DNA of 64,000 bases from Limnobacter sp. (GCA_029866125.1 JARWZZ010000011.1:62001-126000), one strand, 5' to 3'. Shown: positions 18,351 to 27,349, counted from the first letter of the stretch. A program made the numbers and translations. Notes: generated by a model from the sequence alone, not told the origin.

Positions 18351-20353
18351 TTGCCTTCCTTTCCCAGTTTGTACTGGCAGTTTCAATGGTCCTTTGTGCT
18401 TACGGCGCATGGTATGGCTTTAGGTCTGTCCGCGGGGTCTATTCGCATGGTTTAAGCTCAATGGCGGAATCTGTTGCAATTCGCAACAGTGGCCTTGTTT
18501 TTGTATTGGTTTCATTGGCGTTTGGCGGGCTCGCTTACAGCTTTGTCATCAGTGATTTTTCTGTACGTAATGTCGCAGAAAACTCGAATTTGAACCTCCC
18601 GTTGGAATTCCGAATAGCAGCCACATGGGGGTCCCACGAGGGTTCCTTTTTGCTGTGGGTTTTAATGTTTGCAGGTTGGACCGCAGCGGTGGCTTGGTCG
18701 CGATTTGAAGTGTCAGACTGTTTCAAAGTGCGTGTATTGTCCACTTTGCAATTGGTACAAGTGGGTTTTTTGGCCTACCTGTTGATGGCATCCAACCCCT
18801 TTGAATTGCTCAACCCCATGCCGGTGGATGGCCGCGACCTGAACCCCTTGCTTCAAGACATCATCATGATTGTCCACCCACCTATGTTGTACATGGGCTA
18901 TGTGGGTTTTGCAGTCACCTTTGCGTTTGCCATTGCAGGTCTGCTTGAAGGCCGCTTTGACATGACTTGGGCCCGTTGGAGCCGCCCGTGGTGCAACACA
19001 GCTTGGGCCTTTCTAACCGTAGGTATTTTGTTGGGTAGCTGGTGGGCTTACAGGGAATTGGGCTGGGGCGGCTGGTGGTTTTGGGACCCCGTTGAAAACG
19101 CCTCCTTGATGCCTTGGTTGTCCGGCACGGCTCTCATTCATTCGTTGGCTGTGAGCGAAAAACGCGGTGCCTTACGCAGCTGGACCTTGTTGCTGGCATT
19201 AACTACTTTTGCATTGTCATTGCTGGGTACTTTCCTTGTTCGCTCAGGTGTACTTACCTCGGTACATGCTTTTGCAACCGACCCCGAGCGTGGCGTGTTT
19301 ATTCTAGCCCTGCTGTTTTTGGTGGTTGGCTCATCCTATGTGTTGTACGCCATGAAAACGGGCGAGGTGGGGCAGGGTGGCAGTTTTAAAAGCAGCGGGC
19401 GCGAGGCGCTTTTGTTGTCCAACAACGTGCTGATGTCGGCAGCCTTGGTCACCGTGATGTTGGGCACTTTGTACCCCTTGGTGGTGGAAGTGCTCAATGG
19501 CAGAAAAATGTCTGTCGGCCAACCTTATTTTGAAGCCTTGTTTGTGCCACTCCTGTTGCCTGCCTTGCTGGTGATGGGTTTGGGGCCAGACAGCCGGTGG
19601 CGTGAAACCCCAGTGGGCCGCATGTTCAAACCGGGCGCTGTAGCTATGGTTATCGCTTTGTTGGTGCTGGGTGCAGCAGCATGGTGGGAGTCCCATTTCA
19701 GTTGGTTGTGGGCCATGGGCGTTATTTGTGCAGCCTTTTTGGTGGTCAGTACACTCAGCCATGCTTGGCTGGCAACTCATCAAATTGGCAAAGCGAAACC
19801 CGAAACCGGTATTTTGTACCGAGCCAAGCGTTTAAGTTTGTCCTACTGGGGAATGGTGCTTGCGCACTTGGGTGTTGCCGTGTTTGTAATCGGCGTAAGC
19901 TGGGTCAAAACCTTTGAGACAGAAACGGACGCAGTGCTTAAACCAGGGGAAACCAGTTCCATCGGCCCATGGCGTGTCACTTTTATTGGTGTGGATAATG
20001 TTCAGGGTGTGAACTACCAAGCCGCCTTGGGGGTATTTGAATTGACGCGAGAGGAGGGGCGGACGATATTCCTGCTCGAACCCGAGAAGCGACGGTACCC
20101 ATCCAACCAGCAAGTGATGACCGAAGCTGCCATTCATACCGATTGGTTTTCAGACATTTATGTGTCATTGGGCGATGCAGTCGCCAGTGCGAACGGCGTT
20201 CAAACCGGGGCATGGGGTGTGCGCTTGTATTACAAACCACTTATTAATTTGATTTGGTGGGGTTGTACCTTGATGGCCTTGGGTGGTTTGCTTACCGTGT
20301 TTGATAAGCGATACAGGTCAAGCTCATCCAGTAAAAGGCCGCGTAAACCATGA
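18347..20353 (+). CDS. ccmF: Cytochrome c haem lyase subunit CcmF
   Basis: 668-residue polytopic membrane protein of the haem ligation complex. The WWD haem-handling motif GWGGWWFWDPVENASLMPW lies at ~239-257. Many helices and a periplasmic domain near the C-terminus (~540-630) match the family length of about 650. Its start overlaps ccmE and its stop overlaps ccmG, so the genes are probably coupled. Confidence 0.97.
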   Translation: MIAFLSQFVLAVSMVLCAYGAWYGFRSVRGVYSHGLSSMAESVAIRNSGLVFVLVSLAFGGLAYSFVISDFSVRNVAENSNLNLPLEFRIAATWGSHEGSFLLWVLMFAGWTAAVAWSRFEVSDCFKVRVLSTLQLVQVGFLAYLLMASNPFELLNPMPVDGRDLNPLLQDIIMIVHPPMLYMGYVGFAVTFAFAIAGLLEGRFDMTWARWSRPWCNTAWAFLTVGILLGSWWAYRELGWGGWWFWDPVENASLMPWLSGTALIHSLAVSEKRGALRSWTLLLALTTFALSLLGTFLVRSGVLTSVHAFATDPERGVFILALLFLVVGSSYVLYAMKTGEVGQGGSFKSSGREALLLSNNVLMSAALVTVMLGTLYPLVVEVLNGRKMSVGQPYFEALFVPLLLPALLVMGLGPDSRWRETPVGRMFKPGAVAMVIALLVLGAAAWWESHFSWLWAMGVICAAFLVVSTLSHAWLATHQIGKAKPETGILYRAKRLSLSYWGMVLAHLGVAVFVIGVSWVKTFETETDAVLKPGETSSIGPWRVTFIGVDNVQGVNYQAALGVFELTREEGRTIFLLEPEKRRYPSNQQVMTEAAIHTDWFSDIYVSLGDAVASANGVQTGAWGVRLYYKPLINLIWWGCTLMALGGLLTVFDKRYRSSSSSKRPRKP

Positions 20354-20919
20354 AAAAAAACCATGTTCGCCTGCTTTTGCCCATGGTGGTGTTGTTGGTT
20401 ATGGGGGTGTTTTTGTACATTGGATTGTCCAAAGACCCACGCAAACTGCCTTCGGTGCTGATCGGTAAAACTTTGCCCAACTTTAATTTAAAGCTGATGC
20501 TGCCGCCCACCGTGTGGCCAGTTGCTGAGCCTTTGCAAATTGCGGGCTTGGATGTTTCCGTCCCCGTCAGTCCTGAAAACTTCAAAGGTCAACCTTGGGT
20601 GTTAAACGTATTTGCTTCTTGGTGCCAAGCCTGTTTGATTGAGCATCCACATTTGTTGGAAATGGCTCGTCAGGGGAAAATCCGACTGGTGGGCTTGGCC
20701 TACAAAGATCAAGAAGCTGACACCCTCAATTGGTTGGCCAAACACGGCAACCCCTATCAGGCTGTGATTGTAGATCGTGAAGGTTTGACCGGAATTGACT
20801 TGGGGGTTTATGGCGTGCCTGAAACCTTTGTGATTTCTGCTGAAAACACCATTTTGCACAAACATGTGGGGCCTATTTCTGCAGGTTCGATGGCCGAGTT
20901 TATTGAACGGAGCAAGTAA
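20350..20919 (+). CDS. ccmG: Thiol:disulfide interchange protein CcmG (DsbE)
   Basis: 189-residue membrane-anchored thioredoxin-fold reductant of apocytochrome c. It has an N-terminal anchor (~8-27) and the active site WCQAC (Cys92, Cys95). The cis-proline loop is in YGVPETFVI. The start overlaps the ccmF stop by four bases. Confidence 0.95.
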   Translation: MKKNHVRLLLPMVVLLVMGVFLYIGLSKDPRKLPSVLIGKTLPNFNLKLMLPPTVWPVAEPLQIAGLDVSVPVSPENFKGQPWVLNVFASWCQACLIEHPHLLEMARQGKIRLVGLAYKDQEADTLNWLAKHGNPYQAVIVDREGLTGIDLGVYGVPETFVISAENTILHKHVGPISAGSMAEFIERSK

Positions 20920-20921
20920 TC

Positions 20922-21377
20922 GTGAGCCCAGAACAACTTAACCCAGAACAAAAAGCCAAGTACAAAGAGGTGGCCGAGGAGCTGCGCTGCCTGGTTTGTC
21001 AAAACCAGTCGATTGCAGATTCACAGGCAGGTTTAGCCACAGATTTGAAGGGAATCATTGCCGAACAGATTATTCAGGGCAAGTCCAAAAGTGAAATCAA
21101 GTCATTCATGGAAGCTCGTTATGGCGAGTTTATTTTGTACAAACCCGCTTATTCAAGCGAAAACATTGTGCTTTGGATTGCGCCATTTTTGGTGTTACTT
21201 GTGGCTGTCATTCTTGCAAAGCGTGTAATTAAGAGTTCCAATGCGATCAAGGCTGTGTCAACATCCGTTGAATCTGGTACGTTAAACCAGAATAAAGACT
21301 CTTCCTCCAACTGGGCAGAGGCGCTTTATAGTCAAGAAAGTGATAGTAAAAATTCCAAAGATACCAAGGACCATTGA
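20922..21377 (+). CDS. ccmH: CcmH, apocytochrome thioreductase subunit, no visible signal peptide
   Basis: 151 residues. The CcmH core is clear: LRCLVCQNQSIADS with Cys23 and Cys26, the three-helix region, then RYGEFILYKP and a transmembrane helix (~84-104). A basic tail follows. The start is GTG two bases after ccmG. The family normally has an N-terminal signal sequence placing the CxxC in the periplasm. Here the frame is closed by a TGA at 20904-20906, so none can be added in frame. Either translocation of the N-terminal domain is unusual or the export signal has been lost. No downstream second CcmH half is fused; ccmI is separate at the operon start. Confidence 0.9.
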   Translation: MSPEQLNPEQKAKYKEVAEELRCLVCQNQSIADSQAGLATDLKGIIAEQIIQGKSKSEIKSFMEARYGEFILYKPAYSSENIVLWIAPFLVLLVAVILAKRVIKSSNAIKAVSTSVESGTLNQNKDSSSNWAEALYSQESDSKNSKDTKDH

Positions 21378-21395
21378 TTGGCCAGCGAGAATCAA

Positions 21396-21587
21396 ATGAA
21401 GCCATTTTTAAACTGTATTGCTGCACTTTTGGTATTGAGTTCTTTGCCCGGGTGCGCCATTGTTTCTGGCACAGTGGGCGCAGCTGTGAGTGTTACAGGT
21501 GCGGTTGCGGGTGCTGCAATTCGTACAACGGGTGCTGTGATTGGTGCTGGAATTGATGCAGTTGCTGGTGATGACGATGATGATTAA
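21396..21587 (+). CDS. Small lipoprotein, NF038104-like
   Basis: 63 residues starting MKPFLN, with a lipobox SLPGC (Cys at ~20). An alternating Gly/Ala/Val stretch (VGAAVSVTGAVAGAAIRTTG) follows, and the tail is DDDDD. This pattern matches a family of short proteobacterial lipoproteins I recall as NF038104, of unknown function. ATG 21396 has GAGA six bases upstream and is preferred over the in-frame TTG at 21378. It lies just after ccmH and may be co-transcribed. Confidence 0.8.
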   Translation: MKPFLNCIAALLVLSSLPGCAIVSGTVGAAVSVTGAVAGAAIRTTGAVIGAGIDAVAGDDDDD

Positions 21588-21644
21588 GAAGTCACAAGGT
21601 TTATTCTCGCTGCTTAGTTAATCTTCTTCGTTACCGTGGCTGCA

Positions 21645-21680
21645 GTCACACCTGTTTTCGTCACATCTGTATTCGTCACC
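21645..21680. repeat. 15-bp imperfect tandem repeat downstream of ettA
   Basis: GTCACACCTGTTTTC, then GTCACATCTGTATTC, then a partial GTCACC. The repeat lies in the 140-base gap between the convergent lipoprotein and ettA genes. Read on the minus strand in the ettA frame beyond its stop, it encodes VTNTD-VTKTG-VTAAT, which may be a decayed extension. Confidence 0.75.
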
Positions 21681-21727
21681 CCAGCCCCAGCAGCAAAAAG
21701 CCACTGAGGCTGGCAATCAAAAAGCGA

Positions 21728-23392
21728 TCAACCTTTCAGCGGTTTGAATCGGATGCGCTTTGGCTTGGCACCTTCTTCACCTAGACGCTTGATCTTGTCG
21801 TCTTCGTACTCTTGGTAGTTGCCGTTGAAGAACGTCCATTGTGAATCACCTTCACACGACAAAATATGCGTTGCAATACGGTCCAAGAACCAGCGGTCAT
21901 GTGACGTCACCAACACGGTACCAGGGAATTCCAACAAGGCGTCTTCCAAGGCGCGAAGTGTTTCTACGTCCAAGTCGTTGGAGGGTTCGTCCAGCAGCAA
22001 CACGTTACCGCCCGACAAAAGCGTTTTGGCCAAGTGCAAACGCCCACGCTCACCACCGGACAAATTACCGATCATCTTGCCTTGGTCGCCACCTTTGAAG
22101 TTGAAGCGCCCCAAGTAGGCACGTGAGGGCATTTCAAACTTGCCCACCGTCAAAATGTCTGCACCGTCGGTTACGCCGTCAAACACGGTTTTGTCGTTTG
22201 GTAGGGAGTCACGGGCTTGATCTACCACAGACAAACGCACGGTTGAACCAATCGTGATTTTTCCGGAATCAGGTTGTTCTTTGCCCGTAATCATTTTGAA
22301 CAATGTGGATTTACCCGCACCGTTTGGACCCACCACGCCGACAATCGCACCGGGTGGAATCTTGAAGCTGAGGTTGTCGATCAGTAAACGATCACCAAAG
22401 CCCTTGCTTACATTTTCAAACTCAATCACTTCGTTACCCAAGCGCTCGGCCACAGGGATAAAAATCTCCTGTGTTTCGTTGCGCTTCTGGTATTCATGGC
22501 TGGACAGTTCTTCAAAGCGTGCAATACGGGCCTTGGATTTGGCCTGACGACCCTTCGGGTTTTGGCGAACCCACTCCAACTCTTTCTTCAATGCTTTTTG
22601 ACGAGCACTTTCAGACGATTCTTCCAGCTTCAAGCGGTCTTGCTTCTGTTCCAGCCAAGAGGTGTAGTTACCTTTCCATGGAATACCGTGCCCACGGTCC
22701 AGTTCCAAAATCCATTCCGCAGCATTGTCCAAGAAGTAGCGGTCGTGGGTTACCGCCACCACGGTACCTGGGAACTTGGTCAAGAATTGTTCAAGCCAAT
22801 GTACAGATTCCGCATCCAAGTGGTTGGTGGGCTCGTCCAACAACAACATGTCAGGCTTGGAGAGCAGCAGCTTGCACAGGGCCACGCGGCGCTTTTCACC
22901 GCCGGACAAGTGCTCAACTTTGGCGTCCCAAGGGGGAAGGCGTAGCGCATCCGCTGCAATTTCAAGCTGAAGCTCAATGTCGCTGCCTGCAGCGGCGATG
23001 ATGGACTCGTACTTGGCTTGTTCTTCAGCCAGCTTGTCAAAGTCGGCGTCAGGGTCTGCATAAGCGGCATACACCTCTTCCAATTTGGCTTTGGCTGTGG
23101 CTACATCACCCAAACCTTCTTCAACCTCTTGGCGCACGGTGTGTGCTGGGTTTAGCTCGGGTTCTTGTGACAAGTAGCCGATGGTGATGCCGGGCATCGG
23201 GGTGGCTTCACCCTCAATGTCCTTGTCCACGCCGGCCATGATTTTCAGTACGGTTGATTTACCTGCACCGTTGAGGCCCAAAAGCCCAATTTTTGCCCCG
23301 GGGAAAAAGCTCAGGGAAATGTCTTTAATAATTTGACGCTTGGGCGGAACAACCTTGCTCACCCGGTGCATGCTAAATACGTACTGTGCCAT
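21728..23392 (-). CDS. ettA: Energy-dependent translational throttle protein EttA
   Basis: ABC-F ATPase of 554 residues that binds the ribosomal E site and gates elongation according to ATP/ADP. It has two ABC domains with Walker A GLNGAGKST and GPNGAGKST, signatures LSGGEKRRVAL and LSGGERGRLHL, and Walker B LLLDEPTNHLD and LLLDEPSNDLD. The arm and linker regions between them are typical. The length agrees with E. coli EttA. ATG 23392 (MAQYVFSMHRVSK) is used; a longer frame to 23428 runs back into the neighbouring gene. Confidence 0.97.
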   Translation of the reverse strand: MAQYVFSMHRVSKVVPPKRQIIKDISLSFFPGAKIGLLGLNGAGKSTVLKIMAGVDKDIEGEATPMPGITIGYLSQEPELNPAHTVRQEVEEGLGDVATAKAKLEEVYAAYADPDADFDKLAEEQAKYESIIAAAGSDIELQLEIAADALRLPPWDAKVEHLSGGEKRRVALCKLLLSKPDMLLLDEPTNHLDAESVHWLEQFLTKFPGTVVAVTHDRYFLDNAAEWILELDRGHGIPWKGNYTSWLEQKQDRLKLEESSESARQKALKKELEWVRQNPKGRQAKSKARIARFEELSSHEYQKRNETQEIFIPVAERLGNEVIEFENVSKGFGDRLLIDNLSFKIPPGAIVGVVGPNGAGKSTLFKMITGKEQPDSGKITIGSTVRLSVVDQARDSLPNDKTVFDGVTDGADILTVGKFEMPSRAYLGRFNFKGGDQGKMIGNLSGGERGRLHLAKTLLSGGNVLLLDEPSNDLDVETLRALEDALLEFPGTVLVTSHDRWFLDRIATHILSCEGDSQWTFFNGNYQEYEDDKIKRLGEEGAKPKRIRFKPLKG

Positions 23393-23424
23393 GGAGTCTT
23401 CTAAAAAATCGTAAAACGCTATTA

Positions 23425-24567
23425 TCAAGCAATAGCGGGCAGTTGAGGAGTCAAGGCTTGCCTTTCTTTGCTTGCATCACCCAATAATGCAAAACCGAGT
23501 AGCTCGCCCGCCTTTCCTTTGAACAAAGCCTTCACCCCAGTCTCTGTTACTTCAACCTCCCAAGCACCTTCTTGGCCGGGTAGGGGTGGGCTAACCACTG
23601 CGGGGCAATCTGGAGTTTTGACCATGACGGGCATGGCTGGGAATTTGATGGCAGTTTCTTCACCACTCAATGTTTTGGCCAAAGCGCGGGCCGCTTGCAT
23701 CACCGGCATGATGTAAGGTAGTACGAATTGCCCGTGGTATTGCGCGCAATCGCCCAAGGCATACACATGCGCATCGCTTGTGCGGCCAAACTCATTAATC
23801 ACGATGCCGCGATCGGTGGCCAAGCCCGCTGCCTTTGCAATTTGGGTGCGCGGCGCCAGCCCCACTGCAGACAGCACCAAGTCGGCCTCCGTTTTTTCGC
23901 CAGTGGAGTCGGTCAGCACATACCCTGCGCCTGACTTTTCAATTGAGCTGACTGTGCGGTTCAATTTCCATTCAATGCCTTGGGCGCTTAGGGCGTTTTT
24001 CATGAAGGCACTGCCTTCAGGTGGAAGCAAGCGGGGAAGGGGGCGGTCTGCCAAGTCAAACACGGTCGTGTGAATATTGGCTTTCAGTAAATCGTTTGCA
24101 AATTCGCAACCAATTAGCCCAGCGCCCAGCACTGCGACTTTTGATTTCCCGTCCACGCGTTTGCGAAATTCTGCGTAGTCCCACAAATCATTGACGCTCA
24201 AAGTATCCGCGTTTCCGTCGCCTTGAATCGGCAGGTCAATCGTGTCTGCGCCCAAGCCCAAAACCAGTTGGCCGTAAACAAAGTCGCCCTTGTCAGTTTT
24301 TACTTTCTGATCAGTGAGGTTAATTTCCAACACACGTGTGTGAATGTGGATTTCGGTTTTTTGCTGCTCCGCCAGTTTGACTGCTGGGGTCATCAGAAGA
24401 GCCTCGGCGGTTTTTCCTGACGCGAACGCGTTGGATAGCATCGGTTTGGAATAAAAATCACCCGCATCTGCGGTGATTAGGCGGATTTCAGCCTCGGGCG
24501 ATGCTTTGCGCAGTTCTCGCACAAGCGTCCAGGCGGCCACGCCGCTGCCGATGATGGTGGTATTCAT
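23425..24567 (-). CDS. FAD-dependent oxidoreductase, rubredoxin-NAD+ reductase-like
   Basis: 380-residue flavoprotein. It has the FAD-binding Rossmann motif at the N-terminus (IIGSGVAAW), an NADH-binding motif mid-protein (VLGAGLIGCEFA, ~145-156) and the second FAD motif VYALGDCAQY. The C-terminal domain matches rubredoxin reductases of the alkane/RubB type. AGAGG lies five bases upstream of the ATG. No rubredoxin gene is in the window, so the partner is unknown. It lies upstream of ettA on the same strand, with a 32-base gap. Confidence 0.85.
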   Translation of the reverse strand: MNTTIIGSGVAAWTLVRELRKASPEAEIRLITADAGDFYSKPMLSNAFASGKTAEALLMTPAVKLAEQQKTEIHIHTRVLEINLTDQKVKTDKGDFVYGQLVLGLGADTIDLPIQGDGNADTLSVNDLWDYAEFRKRVDGKSKVAVLGAGLIGCEFANDLLKANIHTTVFDLADRPLPRLLPPEGSAFMKNALSAQGIEWKLNRTVSSIEKSGAGYVLTDSTGEKTEADLVLSAVGLAPRTQIAKAAGLATDRGIVINEFGRTSDAHVYALGDCAQYHGQFVLPYIMPVMQAARALAKTLSGEETAIKFPAMPVMVKTPDCPAVVSPPLPGQEGAWEVEVTETGVKALFKGKAGELLGFALLGDASKERQALTPQLPAIA

Positions 24568-24868
24568 ATGAACCTCTGGTGGATTTTTGGTGTAATTGGT
24601 TTACGTTTGCTTAAAACAAATGGCCCAATAGTTTGTTTAGACTAACTATGAGCTATCAATCGGGATAATCTATGAAAAGTATAGCAGCGCACCCTGTTCA
24701 GGGTCCCATCAAAACAGATTTTTAGAGGCGTAAGCCCATTCGCTACTTTGAAATTCAAAAGATTTAGTCTTGTGCAGTACTTTTGCGGCTTTACAGGACG
24801 CTCTGTTCGTGCAATCTTTTATGATAAGTACACTTCTTATAATAAATTCCTTAACAGGGAGACGAATT
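24568..24868. promoter_or_regulatory. Divergent intergenic region with promoter and palindrome
   Basis: 301 bases between divergent genes. TATAAT at 24838-24843 is a consensus -10 for the plus-strand lipoprotein, although no good -35 precedes it. A perfect palindrome ACCCTG-TT-CAGGGT lies at 24691-24704 and could be an operator. Nothing coding was seen. Confidence 0.55.
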
Positions 24869-25699
24869 TTGAAATCAATTTTTTCACCAAGCTCATCTCG
24901 CTTGGTTGCCGTTGCAGCCGTTACCTTGGCCTCTTTGAGTTTGACGGCTTGTGGCATCACAAAAGTAGGTGATGTCCCTGAGTACCTAGACTCCTCTTTT
25001 GACACGGCCCCACCCAAAGACTTCTTGAGTCAGGCTGATCTAAGCAAAATTAAAGTTGGCATGTCGCCGCTTGAAGTGCGCAACCGCGTTGGCCCTGCAA
25101 TGTTGGGTGACAAGGAAGAGACGGGCCGTTGGGATTACGTCGTGCGCAAAGGCGCTGGCCCCAACGCGGAGTACTTGCCCTATGGCGTTTATTTTGCAAA
25201 CGACAAAGTGGTCAAAATTGCTCAGCTGGAATCAAACGGTGCGCCTAAAATGGCTGCCGATGCTGCAGCGCCCGCCTCGGCTCCAGTAGCAGCCCCTGAC
25301 TCAGCTTCCGCTGCTTTGCCAGCCGACCCGGCACCCGCAGTACCCGCTGCAGATGGTGATGCAGTCAATCAAATCAACGACGTGTTGACAGGCTGGGCCA
25401 ACGCATGGACTGCCAAAGATGCAAACGCTTACCTTGGCTTTTATGCAGACACATTTGAGCATGGCAAAAAATCTCGGAAAGTATGGGAAGGTGAGCGTCG
25501 CAAGCGTTTGGCAGCCCCCAGCACCATTACCTTGAACCTCACAGATGTGCAAATTACCCTGCAGTCTGATGTCTTAGCCGAAGTCAGCTTCAAACAGGCC
25601 TACACCTCCAATAAGTTTACCGACAACGGTAACAAAACCTTGGTGCTGTCCAAAGCAACAGGCGCCTGGAAAATTCAAAAAGAAACTTTTACCAAGTAA
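24869..25699 (+). CDS. Lipoprotein with BamE/SmpA-like and NTF2-like (Cds6-type) domains
   Basis: 276 residues starting at TTG 24869, which has AGGGAG (24856-24861) seven bases upstream. The lipobox is SLTAC. The first domain (~55-125) resembles the BamE/OmlA fold (LSKIKVGMSPLEVRNRVG). An Ala/Pro linker (~130-165) follows, then an NTF2-like domain (~165-276) with ALTGW-type features (VLTGWANAWTAKDANAYLGF, WKIQKETF), as in the Cds6/DUF4440 group. It probably sits at the outer membrane on the periplasmic face. A perfect terminator follows. An in-frame ATG further upstream lacks a ribosome site and would hide the lipobox. Confidence 0.85.
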   Translation: MKSIFSPSSSRLVAVAAVTLASLSLTACGITKVGDVPEYLDSSFDTAPPKDFLSQADLSKIKVGMSPLEVRNRVGPAMLGDKEETGRWDYVVRKGAGPNAEYLPYGVYFANDKVVKIAQLESNGAPKMAADAAAPASAPVAAPDSASAALPADPAPAVPAADGDAVNQINDVLTGWANAWTAKDANAYLGFYADTFEHGKKSRKVWEGERRKRLAAPSTITLNLTDVQITLQSDVLAEVSFKQAYTSNKFTDNGNKTLVLSKATGAWKIQKETFTK

Positions 25700-25700
25700 A

Positions 25701-25728
25701 AACAAAGCCCCTGAAAAGGGGCTTTGTT
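25701..25728. terminator. Bidirectional rho-independent terminator
   Basis: An 11-bp perfect stem (AACAAAGCCCC / GGGGCTTTGTT) with loop TGAAAA. It has T-rich sequence on the plus side and A-rich sequence before it, and sits between convergent genes. Confidence 0.9.
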
Positions 25729-25748
25729 TATTGTTTCATTGGCCTGAG

Positions 25749-26804
25749 CTATTCCTCGAAATACTGAATTCGTTCGCAACCTTCAAGCCGTTCAACAAAG
25801 TCAGCGCCCATCAGTTTGGATGGGGTGTATGCACCGCCGCCTAAGTTTTTTTCCATCAATACAAATGTAGCCACTGCAAGCGATGCTCTCACTGTTAAGT
25901 CATAGCCATTGGCTGTGCGCACACGGGCTACCACTTTTTTACCTTCAGGGTTTGTGGCTTCGCCCCATACAAATGCAGGGCTGTTGGTGCGTTCAACTTC
26001 GTTGGGCCCTTCCACTTTGCCGGCCTTTTTCTTCAAAATACCTTGCACCAAATTCATACCAATAATGGGGCGGGCCAAGTTGGCAGCTTTCATCATGCGG
26101 ACTGATTTGGGCGAGGAGGGTATGTACACCTCAATGTTACGAATGCCCGTTGAATGAAATGCTGTGGATACGTCGCCCCACGGAATAGTTACCGAAAATT
26201 TGGTGCTTTTGCCGTAATTAATTTCGCGTGTTTTGTAGCCCAAAGGCACGGTTTTAATTTCGCCATCCTGACGGATTTTGCCGCCTTGCTTCATGGCTTC
26301 TACTGTGGTTTTGGCAGTGCCTGCAGACAAACCGCTGCGGCTGTCAAAGCCCAATACAAGTTGATCAGCATCCGGTAGCGCAGCTTTCAGGCTGGCGGCC
26401 ACACAGTCGGTGGGTACTACATCGAAACCCACGCCGGGGCACAAAATCACTTTTTTCTTCTTGGCTTGCGCACTCAATTCTTGGGCAAGTTCAAACACGG
26501 ATATTTCACCGGTGATGTCCAAATAATGCACTTTGGATTCAATGCAGGCTCTCATCATGGGCTCGGCCGTGCTGGAAAAAGGGCCAGCGCAATTCAACAC
26601 CAAGTCCACTTCATTCAGGGCTTCCATGATCACGCCGACTTCGGTCAGGTCAAAGACTCGTGACTCCAATCTGTGTTCCTCAGCCATGCTTTGTATAACT
26701 TCCTGATTGCGGCCCGCAAGGATGGGTCGCATTCCGCGCTTGACTGCCTCGCGGGTAATCATTTGTCCTGTATAGCCATTAGCGCCGTAGATCATCCAAG
26801 GCAT
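25749..26804 (-). CDS. Saccharopine dehydrogenase-like / trans-acting enoyl reductase family protein
   Basis: 351 residues. The N-terminal NAD(P)-binding Rossmann motif is IYGANGYTGQMI, with LAGRN after the second strand. NCAGPFSSTAEPMMRACI and VHYLDITGE are typical of the saccharopine-dehydrogenase-like family that includes trans-acting enoyl reductases. It lacks lysine-pathway context, so a role on a lipid or polyketide-like acyl chain is more likely than saccharopine cleavage (inference, supported by fadE nearby). GAGG lies seven bases before the ATG. Confidence 0.82.
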   Translation of the reverse strand: MPWMIYGANGYTGQMITREAVKRGMRPILAGRNQEVIQSMAEEHRLESRVFDLTEVGVIMEALNEVDLVLNCAGPFSSTAEPMMRACIESKVHYLDITGEISVFELAQELSAQAKKKKVILCPGVGFDVVPTDCVAASLKAALPDADQLVLGFDSRSGLSAGTAKTTVEAMKQGGKIRQDGEIKTVPLGYKTREINYGKSTKFSVTIPWGDVSTAFHSTGIRNIEVYIPSSPKSVRMMKAANLARPIIGMNLVQGILKKKAGKVEGPNEVERTNSPAFVWGEATNPEGKKVVARVRTANGYDLTVRASLAVATFVLMEKNLGGGAYTPSKLMGADFVERLEGCERIQYFEE

Positions 26805-26825
26805 TTTGTTTCCTCAAGCGGGTCG

Positions 26826-26848
26826 AAGACACCTACGTGGGGTGTCTT
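26826..26848. other. Inverted repeat between two minus-strand genes
   Basis: AAGACACC and GGTGTCTT form an 8-bp stem with a 7-base loop in the 80-base gap. It is followed by T-rich sequence only on the plus strand, so a terminator for the minus-strand genes is doubtful. Confidence 0.55.
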
Positions 26849-26884
26849 TCTTGTCATCGATATGGGTTGGTCTGAAACCGGGGC

Positions 26885-27349
26885 TTAAGACTCTAGTTTT
26901 GCTTTGATGCGGTCAATGAATGTACTAACCTGACCATCAAATTCAGATTTAACAATGCCTTCAACCAAGCCTTTCATCAGGCGGGGTACTGGCATTTCAA
27001 ATTCACCTGTGGATTGGAAAGCGATTTTGCAGGCGTTGTCCCCTTTGCCGCTGATGACCCATCCGCCGCTTACAGTGGCATTGCCATCACCGGCAGTGGG
27101 ATTCCAATCGATGGTGGTGCTGCCGTTGTTGGTGTATTTCACGCAGTACTTCACTTGGTGTGAAATGCCAGCTGCGCCAATTTTGGCCATTTCCCAGCGC
27201 CACACGTCATTACCCAAGTCCACTACTTGCTCCAGTTTCGGAAATAGCTTTGTAGTGCTGGCTACATCAACCAAAAGATCAAATGCCTTTTTGGCGCTGC
27301 AGGCTACTTCAAAGTTTTTAGCGATACTCACGTTTACGTTTACTGCCAT
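26885..27349 (-). CDS. SRPBCC-fold lipid/ligand-binding protein
   Basis: 154 residues of START/Bet v 1-like (SRPBCC) type. The N-terminal strand VSIAKNFEVACSAKKAFDLLVDV, which spans positions ~7-29, and the C-terminal long helix (MKGLVEGIVKSEFDGQVSTF) fit the cyclase/dehydrase or coenzyme-Q-binding subgroup. It has no signal peptide, so it is cytoplasmic. GAGGAG lies just upstream of the start. It is probably co-transcribed with the saccharopine-dehydrogenase-like gene downstream. Ligand unknown. Confidence 0.8.
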   Translation of the reverse strand: MAVNVNVSIAKNFEVACSAKKAFDLLVDVASTTKLFPKLEQVVDLGNDVWRWEMAKIGAAGISHQVKYCVKYTNNGSTTIDWNPTAGDGNATVSGGWVISGKGDNACKIAFQSTGEFEMPVPRLMKGLVEGIVKSEFDGQVSTFIDRIKAKLES

